Assembly (NCBI RefSeq): GCF_000829375.1
Contig: NZ_AP014624.1
Coordinates: forward strand, 2,604,001 to 2,668,000
Source: Chryseobacterium sp. StRB126
Lineage (GTDB): Bacteria; Bacteroidota; Bacteroidia; Flavobacteriales; Weeksellaceae
Direction: 5' to 3'
DNA length: 64,000 nt
The translations under genes and the position numbers were made by a program. A model generated the notes under the pieces. That model searched no databases and was not told the DNA's origin. It was given only the letters and a program-made list of their open reading frames with translations. Positions 33,953 through 43,613 of the stretch are shown in pieces; the first letter of the stretch is position 1, and every line of letters begins with the position of its first letter.

Positions 33953-34999
33953 ATGAATAAAAATAAAACAGATAAAATTATAGTAAAGCTAACCCAATGG
34001 TTGGGAATCGCATTATTTGTCGGGATAATTATTTGGGGAGCTGCATTTTTCCTGAAAGGATATCGCTATGAGCAGACCAATGACGCTCAGGTTGATGCAT
34101 ATTTGTCACCAATAAATGCAAAAGTTGGCGGGTATATCCATAAAATTTATTACAAAGATAATCAGCAGGTTAAAAAAGGAGATACCCTTGTGGTTATTGA
34201 ACTTGACGAGTATGGCTTAAAAAGAAATGCCGCATCAGCTGAACTGATGAGTTCACATGCTAAAATTCCTGTTCTGGCTTCGAACGAAGAAACTCAGATT
34301 AAAAGTATTGAAGTTATAAAGGCACAATTAGCAGGGGCAAAAGCAAGATTGAACCTGCAGCAAAGAGAATTTGACCGTTATAAAAATCTGCTGGCAGATG
34401 AATCTGTTACACAACAAAAATTTGATAATGTCAGTACATCATTGTTTATCACGCAGGCTGACTATGACCAAGCGAAAACTTCTTTGCAGGTGGCTAAATC
34501 CAAATTAAATGATTTCAGAGCACAGCGTAACGCAATAGCGGCAGAAATAAAAATAAAAGAAGCTCTTCTTCAGAGACAGGAACTGGATATCAGATATACT
34601 GTCATTACAGCCCCTTTTGACGGACAAATTGGTAAAAAAAGCATTCAAGAAGGTCAATTGATACAACCGGGTCAAACATTAGCATTTTTGGTCAATATAG
34701 CCGAAGAAAAATGGGTGATGGCCAATTTTAAAGAAACACAAATTGAAAACTTCAGAATCGGGCAATCAGTATCCATAGAAGTTGATGCTTTTCCGGATAA
34801 AAAATTTAATGGTATTATTGAATCGCTTTCGCCAACCACAGGTTCCCGCTACTCATTACTTCCTCCCGATAATGCTACCGGTAATTTTGTTAAAATCATT
34901 CAACGTATTCCTGTTAGAATTAAACTCACAGATACACCTGATAGATTAGGAAAACTTTCTGCCGGAATGAATGCAAATGTTTATGTTTTAAAAGACTGA
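33953..34999 (+). CDS. HlyD/EmrA-type membrane fusion protein
   Basis: The 348-residue protein has one N-terminal membrane helix (about 15-34), then TNDAQVDAYLSPINAKVGGYI, the EmrA signature. A lipoyl half (VKKGDTLVVIEL), a coiled-coil hairpin (about 95-190), the second lipoyl half (TAPFDGQIGKKSIQEGQLIQPGQ) and a beta-barrel domain follow. It bridges the inner-membrane MFS pump and the TolC channel. Its TGA stop shares a base with the MFS start (TGATG). Confidence 0.92.
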   Translation: MNKNKTDKIIVKLTQWLGIALFVGIIIWGAAFFLKGYRYEQTNDAQVDAYLSPINAKVGGYIHKIYYKDNQQVKKGDTLVVIELDEYGLKRNAASAELMSSHAKIPVLASNEETQIKSIEVIKAQLAGAKARLNLQQREFDRYKNLLADESVTQQKFDNVSTSLFITQADYDQAKTSLQVAKSKLNDFRAQRNAIAAEIKIKEALLQRQELDIRYTVITAPFDGQIGKKSIQEGQLIQPGQTLAFLVNIAEEKWVMANFKETQIENFRIGQSVSIEVDAFPDKKFNGIIESLSPTTGSRYSLLPPDNATGNFVKIIQRIPVRIKLTDTPDRLGKLSAGMNANVYVLKD

Positions 35000-36591
35000 T
35001 GATGCAGACACATAAAATACCGGTTTTCAAATCATGGGTCTCCGAATGGATGGCAAGATCCGTAATATTTGCCATTCTGATGACCTGCCTGTTTAGTTTC
35101 GCTTTTTACAGCAGCCCGGCTGCAGCCATGGGATTTTACGGTATACCATCTACCGATGTACAATATGGCATGGTCGTTATGTATGGCTCAACCGTAGCTT
35201 TCCTGGCACTGGACTTCCGTATTGTAAAGTATTTTGCAGTCAGAAAATATTTGCTGATAGCACTGGCCATTAATGCAATATGCTCCGTTATCTGTTTTCA
35301 ATTCAAAGATTGGCCCCTGTTTACTATTTGTCAGTTTTTGCAGGGTATTACCTGCGCACTGATGTCCGGTATCGTGTTGCAGCTTATTTTTCCAAGATTA
35401 CAGTCTGTACGTGCTCGGGTGATTGCTTACAGTCTTCTTTACGGAAGCATACAAATCGCAGTACCGTTTTATTCCATCTATACCAGTATAGTCATCCATT
35501 TTTTCGATTTTAACTGGCTATTTTACGGATTCAATATCATACTTGTCATCCTGACAGGTGTTGTATTGCTTACAATGAATGGCAAAGCAAGATTTACCAA
35601 AAAGTTACCATTGTATCAGGTGGATTGGATAGGCTATCTCTTGTATGTATCTTTTATTTTAATATTAGGATATGTCTTTGTATATGGAAGGCAGCTAGGG
35701 TGGTTTGATAGCCGGTTAATACTTACTCTTGGTTTAAGTAATCTTGCAATTCTCCTGCTTTTTATAGTCAGAGAGCTAAAAGTTAAGCGGCCATTAATCA
35801 ACCTGCAGATTTTTAAAACAAAGAATTTTGTGGTGGGTCTTTTACTCCTTTTCACATTCTACCTTTTCAAAGGAAGTACCGGACTGGCTTACGGCTATCT
35901 TGAAGTGATTTTAAGTAATCATCCACTCAGTACTATTCCAATATGGACTGCTGTGATCTTTGGAACCATTCTAAGTATGTTTGTTACTTCTCGATTTGTA
36001 CTGATTGGTTTTAACCTGATAAGGCTCATTATTGTTGGTTTTGGGATTATGGCGACATACTATGCCTATATGATATTATTGGTCTCTGTACAGGGCGAAA
36101 CAATAGATTTCATCCTACCTATGTTTATTTATGGAGTGGCAACAGGTGTTTTATTTGTTCCAATTGTTTCATTTACCGCATCATCAGCACCTCCTAAAAT
36201 TGCTGTACATGCCTCTCTTGTTGGAATATTTGCTAGGTTTACCGGATTTGTAACCAGTTTGGCATTTAGTAATGAACTTCAATTGTTTACAAAATCAGCT
36301 GTAAGGGAAAAGTTTCGGGAAACAATAACGGAGACTAACCAGCAATTGCCGGTTACTTTATTGGATATTCAAAATCAATATATGAATGCAGGCAGTGATA
36401 TGTATACATCAAAAACAGGATCAGCGGGATATTTTAATCAGATGATAAGCCACCAAATATTGGCTCGTGGTACCCGGGATTATTATGATTTGATGTTGAT
36501 AGGTGTAATTTTCGTAATTGTTATTTTACTCCTTACCCCTCAGATTCAAAATGTCATTTTAAAATTAAGAAAAAGTAGCATTCCGTACTAA
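34999..36591 (+). CDS. MFS drug/metabolite efflux permease (EmrB-like, DHA2 type)
   Basis: The 530-residue protein has about 14 membrane helices, as in the DHA2 (EmrB) branch of the MFS rather than the 12-helix group. It begins SWVSEWMARSVIFAILMTCLF and ends LLLTPQIQNVILKLRKSS. The proton-coupling motifs of characterised EmrB proteins are only loosely conserved. Export of toxic hydrophobic compounds or a secreted metabolite is the probable role, with the TolC and EmrA proteins encoded just upstream. An ATG two codons in (35002) is an alternative start. Confidence 0.85.
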   Translation: MMQTHKIPVFKSWVSEWMARSVIFAILMTCLFSFAFYSSPAAAMGFYGIPSTDVQYGMVVMYGSTVAFLALDFRIVKYFAVRKYLLIALAINAICSVICFQFKDWPLFTICQFLQGITCALMSGIVLQLIFPRLQSVRARVIAYSLLYGSIQIAVPFYSIYTSIVIHFFDFNWLFYGFNIILVILTGVVLLTMNGKARFTKKLPLYQVDWIGYLLYVSFILILGYVFVYGRQLGWFDSRLILTLGLSNLAILLLFIVRELKVKRPLINLQIFKTKNFVVGLLLLFTFYLFKGSTGLAYGYLEVILSNHPLSTIPIWTAVIFGTILSMFVTSRFVLIGFNLIRLIIVGFGIMATYYAYMILLVSVQGETIDFILPMFIYGVATGVLFVPIVSFTASSAPPKIAVHASLVGIFARFTGFVTSLAFSNELQLFTKSAVREKFRETITETNQQLPVTLLDIQNQYMNAGSDMYTSKTGSAGYFNQMISHQILARGTRDYYDLMLIGVIFVIVILLLTPQIQNVILKLRKSSIPY

Positions 36592-36778
36592 GAATTATTA
36601 TGACCTATCATTAATGAGTCATGGGAATCATTTAATTCGGATTCCTAAGACCATATCCTGCGTCCTCATGTTCAACTATTAACAAAAACTTAATCCTCTT
36701 AACATTAGGTTCTAAATTAATTAATATTCTTCCATCTATATTTAAAATCCTATTAACAGAATGATGGTCTTTAAAAAA

Positions 36779-36786
36779 TAGTTTTG
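36779..36786 (+). promoter_or_regulatory. -7 element of the PhoX-family gene
   Basis: TAGTTTTG fits TAnnTTTG and lies 26 bases before the start codon at 36813. No TTG is present at the standard -33 distance, so expression may need an activator. Confidence 0.5.
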
Positions 36787-36812
36787 CAAGGTCTAATAAA
36801 TCAAACTTAAAA

Positions 36813-38969
36813 ATGAAGAAAAAACTACTAACAATTGGAGCGTTAGCCCTGCTTGCCGGGTCTACCATTCAGGCACAAACCACTATTTTTGACAAAGGAA
36901 CATCCTGGAGTTACAAGGACCTTGATCAGGCACAACCTGATGTTTGGAAAACACAAAACTATGACATTTCTTCCTGGCCTGTGGGTAATGGACCATTAGG
37001 ATATGGTGATCCTGTAACCACTACCATTCATTCTGGGGCAACAGGACTGATTACAGCATATTTTGCTAAAGATTTTACCGTAAACCTTTCAACACTTTCC
37101 GATAATATGGAGCTTGGTGTAATGAGAGATGATGGTATTGTAGTTTATCTTAACGGTGAGGAAGTAGTAAGAGATAATATGCCTGCAGGTGCTATTGCAT
37201 TCAATACTTTATCAAGTACAACGGTTGATGGTGCTGCAGAGAATGTATATAATATTTTCTCTATTCCAAAATCAAAATTCATCAATGGAGTTAACAGAAT
37301 TTCTGTTGAATTACATAATAGAAGTGTTGGCAGTTCAGATCTTAGAATTGATGCCTATCTTAAGACAAAAGTTAACACTACACCTATTACCTGTAACGGA
37401 ACACATATCAGCTGTTTTACGTCTATTGTTCCTACAGCACAAACCAATAAACTTATTATTCCCGGAGAGCACAAGTATCAGCTTGTTTTAAAAGAAGGGG
37501 ATAACTATACCGAAGGCGGAGGTATGGTAGGTGGCCAGAACGATTTTACAGCTTATGTGGGCAAATCAGGAAGCAGTACAAATGGCTACCTTTCAGTAAA
37601 CCACGAAACCAATCCGGGAGGGGTTACTATGGCTGAGGTTAATTATAATTCTTCTACAAAACTTTGGCAGTTAACAAGATCAAGAGCCGTAAATTTTTCA
37701 GACCCAAGTTTGGTGCAGACTATCAGAAACTGTTCAGGAGGAATTACCCCTTGGGGAACTGTAGTAACAGCAGAAGAATCTGTAACTGCTAATGATGTAA
37801 ACGGAGATGGATACAAAGATTACGGATGGCTTGTAGAAATTGATCCTGCAACAGCTCAGGTTATTTCTAAGAATGCTGACGGTTCTAAAGGGAAACTTTG
37901 GCAGATGGGAATCATGAACCATGAAAATGTGGTTATCAATAATGCGGGAACGGTTGCCTATTATGGAGAAGATGGAGGAACTCATATGGTATATAAATAT
38001 GTGATGGATACGCCCAATGACCTTTCTTCTGGAAACCTTTATGTATTAAAATTAGATCAGGGATTAACAGCAGCAGGAGATCCGGCAGGAACTACAGCAA
38101 CATGGGTTCAGGTACCTAATAAAACTAAGGCCGATCAGAACAGTACAGCATCACTTGCTCAGGCTTTAGGAACCAGATTTAATGGAGTAGAAGACGTAGA
38201 TATCAGTCCTTTGGATGGGAAGATTTATTTTACGGCAAAAGGATTGGATAAAGTTTACCGTTTACAGGATAATGGAACAACCGCTTCTCAGGTAGAAACA
38301 TTCGTTGGAGGTGCTAATTCTATATATTCTTTCGAAACAACACAGGGAACAAAATCTGAAGCTTGGGGCGATGGAAATGATAACCTTACCTTTGACGAAC
38401 TTGGAAATCTGTGGGTTCTTCAGGATGGTGGTAAAAACTATATCTGGGTAATTGCTCCGGATCATACACAGGCTAATCCGAAAGTAAGACTGTTTGCTTC
38501 TATGCCGGCAGGATCTGAACCTACAGGGTTAACTTTCACACCTGATCATAAATTTGGTTTCTTCTCTATTCAGCATCCGGATGCTACCATCTCTACTGAT
38601 GTTGACGCTACAGGAAATACTATTGACTATAGAGGGAAATCGGCTACTGTTGTAATCGCACTAAAAGGAAACCTGGGAACACAAGGATCTTTGGGTACTA
38701 TTGAAAATGTAGCTGCTGAAAATACCGTAACGGTAGCACCAAATCCTACTTCAGGAATTGTGAAGATCAATTCACCAAAAGGATTGAAGGATATTTCGGT
38801 AACTGCTTACAGTGTAGACGGAAAGATTGTTTATATCAAGAAATTCAATGGAACTAATAAGGCTTTAGACCTTGACTTTACACAGCAATTGGAAGGATCT
38901 CGTGTTTTAATTCTGAATATTGAAGCAGAAGGAGGATTCCAGAAAACTGTAAAACTTTTAAAGAAATAA
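36813..38969 (+). CDS. phoX: PhoX-family (DUF839) secreted phosphatase with T9SS sorting domain
   Basis: The 718-residue protein has a Sec signal peptide (residues 1-21, STIQAQ). Residues about 25-190 form a jelly-roll-like domain (SWSYKDLDQAQPDVW, VYLNGEEVVRDNMPAGAI, RISVELHNR). Residues about 195-630 carry the PhoX/DUF839 propeller with SGGITPWGTVVTAEES, MGIMNHENVVI, YYGEDGG, GVEDVDISPLDGKIYFTAKG and LTFDELGNLWVLQDGG. The last 75 residues (VAPNPTSGIVKINSPKG ... TVKLLKK) are a T9SS sorting domain. PhoX enzymes are Ca/Fe-dependent alkaline phosphatases for organic phosphate; activity here is inferred. The gene is monocistronic with a terminator. Confidence 0.85.
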   Translation: MKKKLLTIGALALLAGSTIQAQTTIFDKGTSWSYKDLDQAQPDVWKTQNYDISSWPVGNGPLGYGDPVTTTIHSGATGLITAYFAKDFTVNLSTLSDNMELGVMRDDGIVVYLNGEEVVRDNMPAGAIAFNTLSSTTVDGAAENVYNIFSIPKSKFINGVNRISVELHNRSVGSSDLRIDAYLKTKVNTTPITCNGTHISCFTSIVPTAQTNKLIIPGEHKYQLVLKEGDNYTEGGGMVGGQNDFTAYVGKSGSSTNGYLSVNHETNPGGVTMAEVNYNSSTKLWQLTRSRAVNFSDPSLVQTIRNCSGGITPWGTVVTAEESVTANDVNGDGYKDYGWLVEIDPATAQVISKNADGSKGKLWQMGIMNHENVVINNAGTVAYYGEDGGTHMVYKYVMDTPNDLSSGNLYVLKLDQGLTAAGDPAGTTATWVQVPNKTKADQNSTASLAQALGTRFNGVEDVDISPLDGKIYFTAKGLDKVYRLQDNGTTASQVETFVGGANSIYSFETTQGTKSEAWGDGNDNLTFDELGNLWVLQDGGKNYIWVIAPDHTQANPKVRLFASMPAGSEPTGLTFTPDHKFGFFSIQHPDATISTDVDATGNTIDYRGKSATVVIALKGNLGTQGSLGTIENVAAENTVTVAPNPTSGIVKINSPKGLKDISVTAYSVDGKIVYIKKFNGTNKALDLDFTQQLEGSRVLILNIEAEGGFQKTVKLLKK

Positions 38970-38984
38970 ATTATTTATAATTCC

Positions 38985-39022
38985 TGTCTGTCGATAACCT
39001 TTGTTGTCGGCAGACATTTTCT
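38985..39022 (+). terminator. Terminator of the PhoX-family gene
   Basis: A 14-bp stem with two G-U type pairs (38985-38998 with 39003-39016; loop CTTT) is followed by TTTTCTGTTT. Confidence 0.75.
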
Positions 39023-39111
39023 GTTTATAAAATCGCTATGATTGGTAAACACAAGCATAGATTAAGAGCATGCAATTGCATATGACCTTTAAAAACGATA
39101 AACATCTTTAT

Positions 39112-40011
39112 ATGAAAAAGTTTTTCTTACTTATTAGCATTTTATCACTTTCACAGGTTAACGCTCAGATTGATCCTGTTAAATATCCCACTTTTACCAA
39201 TATTGAAGACGCTTTGAACAGTAAAAAGGCTGTTTACAGTATGAGCTTCAGAGAAAAAGGATTGTTCAACCTTCCTCCTCAGATTGTAAAACTGGATTCC
39301 CTGTTCTTTTTAAATATAATGGCGAATAAGTTCGAGAAAATGGATCAGGAGCTATTTAAGCTAAAAGAACTTGAATTTTTGAATGTGAACGAAAATAGTA
39401 TCAAATACATTCCCGATGAAATCAGTCAATTAAAAAAACTGACTACGCTTTCCATGAACCTGAACAGCCTGACAAGCATCAATCCGAATGTTGCACAGCT
39501 CCAAAATCTTAAAGCAGTTCATTTTGATGCCAATAATCTTAATGCCTTTCCCGAAGCTCTAATGGAAATTCCAGCTTTAGAAGAAATAAATTTACAGGGA
39601 AACCAAATCAGTTTTATTACTGACCGACTGTATCAGATCAAGAATCTGAAATTTTTAAATCTGGCCAATAATCAGATCAATGACATGGGGAATCTGTCAT
39701 TTCCCAAAAAAATAAAATATCTTGAATTACAGCAGAATGCAATTATCAGGCTTCCGGAAAATCTTTTTAAAGCTCAGGAACTTGAATTTCTGAATATAAG
39801 TGACAATAATATCACAGAGATTTCACCCGGAATAAAAGGATTAAAGAGCATTGTCAGTATGAACCTTGCCAATAATAATCTGAAGGATATTCCTGTAGAA
39901 ATCAGTCAGCTGAAAAATCTGAAAACCCTCATTCTTGTAGGAAATCCTATAGAAAAATCTAAAATTGAAAAATTAAAAACCTTACTGCCGGAGACCCAGG
40001 TCTATTTCTAG
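39112..40011 (+). CDS. Exported leucine-rich-repeat protein
   Basis: With the start at 39112 the 299-residue protein has a Sec signal peptide (MKKFFLLISILSLSQVNA). An upstream ATG at 39070 would put 14 residues before it and is rejected. The mature part is made of about nine LRRs of 22-23 residues of the form LxxLxxLxLxxNxLxxIPxxI (LEFLNVNENSIKYIPDEISQLKKL, LKFLNLANNQIND, LEFLNISDNNITEI). This is a protein-binding solenoid. There is no membrane anchor and no T9SS tail, so it is probably periplasmic. The binding partner is unknown. Confidence 0.85.
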   Translation: MKKFFLLISILSLSQVNAQIDPVKYPTFTNIEDALNSKKAVYSMSFREKGLFNLPPQIVKLDSLFFLNIMANKFEKMDQELFKLKELEFLNVNENSIKYIPDEISQLKKLTTLSMNLNSLTSINPNVAQLQNLKAVHFDANNLNAFPEALMEIPALEEINLQGNQISFITDRLYQIKNLKFLNLANNQINDMGNLSFPKKIKYLELQQNAIIRLPENLFKAQELEFLNISDNNITEISPGIKGLKSIVSMNLANNNLKDIPVEISQLKNLKTLILVGNPIEKSKIEKLKTLLPETQVYF

Positions 40012-40013
40012 AC

Positions 40014-40337
40014 CTATCCGCCAACTCGTTTAGTTTTATAACCCATATCTTTAAGGATAGCCATTATTTTATCACGGTTGTCTCCCTGAATGATAATCGT
40101 TCCGTCCTTTTCAGAACCGCCTATTCCTAAGGTGGTTTTTATTTTCTTTGAGATTTTTTTCAGATCCTCTTCATTGCCTTCCCAACCTTCAACAATGGTT
40201 ACAGGTTTACCGTTTCTTCCTTTCTTCTCAAATTTGCATACCAATGGCTCTTTCTGCTTGAATTCTTCTTCAGGCATCTCAAAATCCTGCTCTTCATGTT
40301 CAGGAAAAAGATTCTTCAATTGATCACGTAAGTCCAT
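40014..40337 (-). CDS. yciH: SUI1/eIF1-like translation factor YciH
   Basis: The 107-residue protein has a charged N-terminal extension and a SUI1 domain (about 30-105) with CKFEKKGRNGKPVTIVEG, LKKISKKIKTTLGIGGS and GTIIIQGDNRDKIMAIL, the conserved SUI1 pattern. YciH is related to eukaryotic eIF1 and influences initiation fidelity in some bacteria; many carry it without an essential role. It ends 2 bases from the convergent LRR gene. Confidence 0.9.
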   Translation of the reverse strand: MDLRDQLKNLFPEHEEQDFEMPEEEFKQKEPLVCKFEKKGRNGKPVTIVEGWEGNEEDLKKISKKIKTTLGIGGSEKDGTIIIQGDNRDKIMAILKDMGYKTKRVGG

Positions 40338-40491
40338 GCAGCAAAATTAAAAAAGATTTATGGATTTATAGAGGAAATAAGCCTGAAATTATAAAACCAT
40401 ATTAGAGAAATATTTTTAGTTTAGAAAGGAAAGAGAGATCTAAACTCAATGTAATATTTTATGTTTTTGACCGTTAACCTTAAAAACTAAA

Positions 40492-41721
40492 ATGAAAACC
40501 AATTATCTTATAATGCTTTCTTTGTTGGCTTTCGGAACGATAGAGGCTCAATTTACAGAAGATCCTCTAAACGCGGTTTTAGAAACAAAAGATGCTCAAA
40601 ACTTCTGGAAAGCCTTTGATAAAATGGAAACCTCCACTGCCAATCCTTTTGTAGAATACATAGAAAATGGTTCGCCGGGAGTGAAAAGTTTTATCAGGAA
40701 TCGAATCATTAATGCAGATTCTCTGTATGCAACAGTGAAAAAGAATAAAGAGGAATATCTTAAAACCAGACATGTATTAGATGATATTGGGGCAAAAGAT
40801 AAAAAGCTAAAAGCAAGTTACAGCGCATTAAAATATTGGTATCCAAAAGCTAAATTCTCAACCGTCTATTTCGTGTACGGCAGAATGAATACAGGCGGGA
40901 ATTCTTCCAATGAGGGAATTTCAATCGGAACAGAACTGTTTAAAAATCTGGATGGAGTAGTACCTCTAATTGTCCATGAAATGATCCATTTTCAGCAAAA
41001 TAATAAAGGCGGAGAAACTTTATTAAAACAAGCTTTAACAGAAGGCGGAGCTGATTTTATCGGAGAATTTGTTTCCGGAGAGCCCATGAATGTAAAAGCG
41101 TTTCAGTATGGTGAAGCAAATTCAGACAAATTATACAAAGAATTTGTAACAAGATATAAAAGTGACGATTTAAGAGATTGGTTTTACTGGACCTCCAAAA
41201 AAGACGACAGGCCCAATGATTTAGGATATTGGATCGGATACAAAATATGTGAAGCCTATTTCAATAAACAGACCGATAAACATAAAGCCGTACATGATAT
41301 TTTAAATATTGAAGACCCATTTTTATTTTTAAAAGACAGTGGCTTTCTGGATTCTTATATCCAGGCATATGCAAAAGAAAAGAATTTAAAATATGATGAT
41401 TTTTTCCAGGAATTCTCAGGTGAACCTTCAACAGTAACATTGGTAGTAAATGTTCCCGATAAAAATGATGAGGTTTATATCGCGGGAAATCAGAAGGAAC
41501 TGGGAAGCTGGAGTGCATCTTCAGTTAAAATGGAAAAGAAAAGTGATTTTGAAAGAACCCTTACTTTAAAAATTTATGTGCCGGCACAATTGAAGTTTAC
41601 CAAAGGAAACTGGGATCAGGAAGCCGATGTAAAAGGAGTGGAAAAAGGGCAGAACATTAAAATAGAAAATGTAAAATCAAAAAAGTTTACTTATAAGATT
41701 AATAGCTGGTTTAAAAATTAG
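40492..41721 (+). CDS. Exported DUF2268-like zinc metallopeptidase with CBM20-like C-terminal domain
   Basis: The 409-residue protein has a signal peptide (1-19, TIEA-Q). The catalytic part shows HEMIHFQQ (162-169, HExxH) and LTEGGADF (182-189), where Glu184 is the likely third zinc ligand, as in predicted DUF2268 Zn proteases (gluzincin-type spacing). The last 95 residues (TVTLVVNVPDKNDEVYIAGNQKELGSW) resemble a starch-binding CBM20-type fold with the GNxxELGSW motif. A surface or periplasmic protease targeted to a glycan or glycoprotein is suggested; the substrate is unknown. Confidence 0.75.
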   Translation: MKTNYLIMLSLLAFGTIEAQFTEDPLNAVLETKDAQNFWKAFDKMETSTANPFVEYIENGSPGVKSFIRNRIINADSLYATVKKNKEEYLKTRHVLDDIGAKDKKLKASYSALKYWYPKAKFSTVYFVYGRMNTGGNSSNEGISIGTELFKNLDGVVPLIVHEMIHFQQNNKGGETLLKQALTEGGADFIGEFVSGEPMNVKAFQYGEANSDKLYKEFVTRYKSDDLRDWFYWTSKKDDRPNDLGYWIGYKICEAYFNKQTDKHKAVHDILNIEDPFLFLKDSGFLDSYIQAYAKEKNLKYDDFFQEFSGEPSTVTLVVNVPDKNDEVYIAGNQKELGSWSASSVKMEKKSDFERTLTLKIYVPAQLKFTKGNWDQEADVKGVEKGQNIKIENVKSKKFTYKINSWFKN

Positions 41722-41921
41722 AGTTGAAGCCAGGAGTTGAAATCTATAATCATCCATTTTAAAATCTGCGAAATCAACAAGATCTGCAAGAATAATAGAG
41801 CTCAAAGATTTTGAAGAGGACACAGATTTTTTCTTTTTACCCTGAATACATAAAATTCAGAACTCCAAATTCTTCTATTCATAGGAAATTCGATAAATTT
41901 GTATAACTAAAGTTTTACAAA
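41722..41921. other. Intergenic region with degenerate repeat words, gpmI leader
   Basis: The 200 bases carry ATCTGCGAAATC...AGATCTGCAAG words near 41763-41790, related to CGCAGATT words at 54896-54920. A -7-like TAAATTTG at 41894-41901 lies 20 bases before the gpmI start codon. No gene is seen. Confidence 0.4.
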
Positions 41922-43463
41922 ATGTCAAAAAAAGCAATATTAGCAATTCTTGACGGATGGGGATTGGGAACAAACCCGGACGTTTCTGCCATAGACAAAG
42001 CAAATACACCATTTATAGATAGCTGTTACCAAAAATTTCCACACACAACCCTTGAAGCAAGCGGTTTAGCGGTAGGTCTTCCTGCCGGACAGATGGGAAA
42101 CTCTGAAGTAGGTCACATGAACCTTGGAGCCGGAAGAGTGGTTTACCAGAACCTGGTAAAATTGAATATGGCTGTTGAAAACGGTACTCTTGGGCAGGAA
42201 AAAGTAATCCAGGATGCTTTTGATTATGCTAAAAAAGAAAATAAAAAAATACATTTCATCGGATTGGTGTCCAATGGAGGAGTACACTCACATATCAATC
42301 ACCTGAAAGGATTATTAACGGCTGCTAAAGAATTCGGTTTGAATGAAAATGTCTTTGTACATGCATTCACAGACGGAAGAGACTGCGATCCGCATTCCGG
42401 ATTAGGGTTTATTGAAGAGCTTCAGAATCATATGGAAGCAACCACCGGAAAACTGGCTACTGTGGTAGGAAGATACTACGCCATGGACAGAGATAAAAGA
42501 TGGGAGCGTGTAAAATTAGCTTACGATGCTCTTGTAGAAGGAGTTGGATTCGAAACTACAAATGCCTTGGATGCCATTAAAGATTCATATGATAATAATA
42601 TAACTGATGAATTCCTTAAGCCAATCATTTTAGTGAATACAACGGCTACAGGAAACGTGCTGCCGGTGGCAAAAATTATTGAGAATGATGTGGTGATCTG
42701 TTTCAACTTCCGTACAGACAGAGGTAGAGAAATTACAGAAGTTCTTTCCCAGAAAGATTTTCCTGAATATTCTATGAAGAAACTTAACCTTAACTATATT
42801 ACATTAACCAATTATGACAAAACATTCCAGAATGTTCAAGTTGTTTTTGATGAAAATGTTTTAACAGAAACCATGGGAGAAGTGTTGGAGAAGAATGGAA
42901 AAACTCAGATCAGAATTGCTGAAACTGAAAAATATCCACACGTTACCTTTTTCTTCTCAGGAGGAAGGGAGGAAGAGTTTAATGGAGAAAAAAGACTTTT
43001 ATGTCCAAGTCCAAAAGACGTTCCTACTTACGATTTAAAGCCTGAAATGTCAGCTTATGATATCACCAATGCTATTGTACCGGAGCTAGAGCAAGGAACT
43101 GCTGATTTTGTATGTCTGAACTTCGCCAATACGGATATGGTAGGGCACACAGGTGTTTTTGAAGCTGCTGTAAAAGCTGCTGAAACAGTAGATGCATGTA
43201 TTGAAAAAGTAGCCACTGCTGCTTACGAAAACGGATATACAGTGTTCATTCTTGCAGATCACGGAAACTCAGATGTAATGCTGAATCCTGATGGAACACC
43301 TAATACTCAGCACTCAACCAATTTAGTTCCTTTTATTGTGATGGATAAAGACCATACATGGAACTTAAAACCAGGAAAACTGGGCGATGTAGCCCCTACA
43401 ATCCTGAAAGTAATGGGCGTTGAAATACCAAATGCAATGACAGGAGATATTTTAGTTAACTAA
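41922..43463 (+). CDS. gpmI: 2,3-bisphosphoglycerate-independent phosphoglycerate mutase
   Basis: The glycolytic enzyme interconverts 3- and 2-phosphoglycerate. The 513-residue, two-domain alkaline-phosphatase-superfamily protein has ILDGWGLG (9-16), GQMGNSEVGHMNLGAG with catalytic Ser61, HAFTDGRDCDP, NFRTDRGREIT, FANTDMVGHTG and LADHGNSD, all of them metal or catalytic motifs of iPGM. The length is that of the family. It is monocistronic. Confidence 0.97.
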   Translation: MSKKAILAILDGWGLGTNPDVSAIDKANTPFIDSCYQKFPHTTLEASGLAVGLPAGQMGNSEVGHMNLGAGRVVYQNLVKLNMAVENGTLGQEKVIQDAFDYAKKENKKIHFIGLVSNGGVHSHINHLKGLLTAAKEFGLNENVFVHAFTDGRDCDPHSGLGFIEELQNHMEATTGKLATVVGRYYAMDRDKRWERVKLAYDALVEGVGFETTNALDAIKDSYDNNITDEFLKPIILVNTTATGNVLPVAKIIENDVVICFNFRTDRGREITEVLSQKDFPEYSMKKLNLNYITLTNYDKTFQNVQVVFDENVLTETMGEVLEKNGKTQIRIAETEKYPHVTFFFSGGREEEFNGEKRLLCPSPKDVPTYDLKPEMSAYDITNAIVPELEQGTADFVCLNFANTDMVGHTGVFEAAVKAAETVDACIEKVATAAYENGYTVFILADHGNSDVMLNPDGTPNTQHSTNLVPFIVMDKDHTWNLKPGKLGDVAPTILKVMGVEIPNAMTGDILVN

Positions 43464-43480
43464 AATTCAATAATATTGTT

Positions 43481-43518
43481 AAAAGAATGTCGTTATAACT
43501 ATATATCAACATTCTTTT
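43481..43518 (+). terminator. Hairpin after gpmI
   Basis: AAAAGAATGT (43481-43490) pairs with ACATTCTTTT (43509-43518), with an 18-base A/T-rich loop, 18 bases past the stop codon. The 3' half ends in TTTT. The long loop makes it weaker than the other terminators. Confidence 0.5.
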
Positions 43519-43582
43519 ATGATTTATGTCAGATAAGGTATGAGTTGCATACTTTATTATGCGTTAAATAATAAATAAGTCT

Positions 43583-43590
43583 TATCTTTG
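43583..43590 (+). promoter_or_regulatory. -7 element of the acyl-ACP desaturase gene
   Basis: TATCTTTG fits TAnnTTTG, 23 bases before the ATG at 43614. A clear -33 TTG is not seen at the right spacing. Confidence 0.5.
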
Positions 43591-43613
43591 CTAATTAAAA
43601 ACTGAATAGTAAA

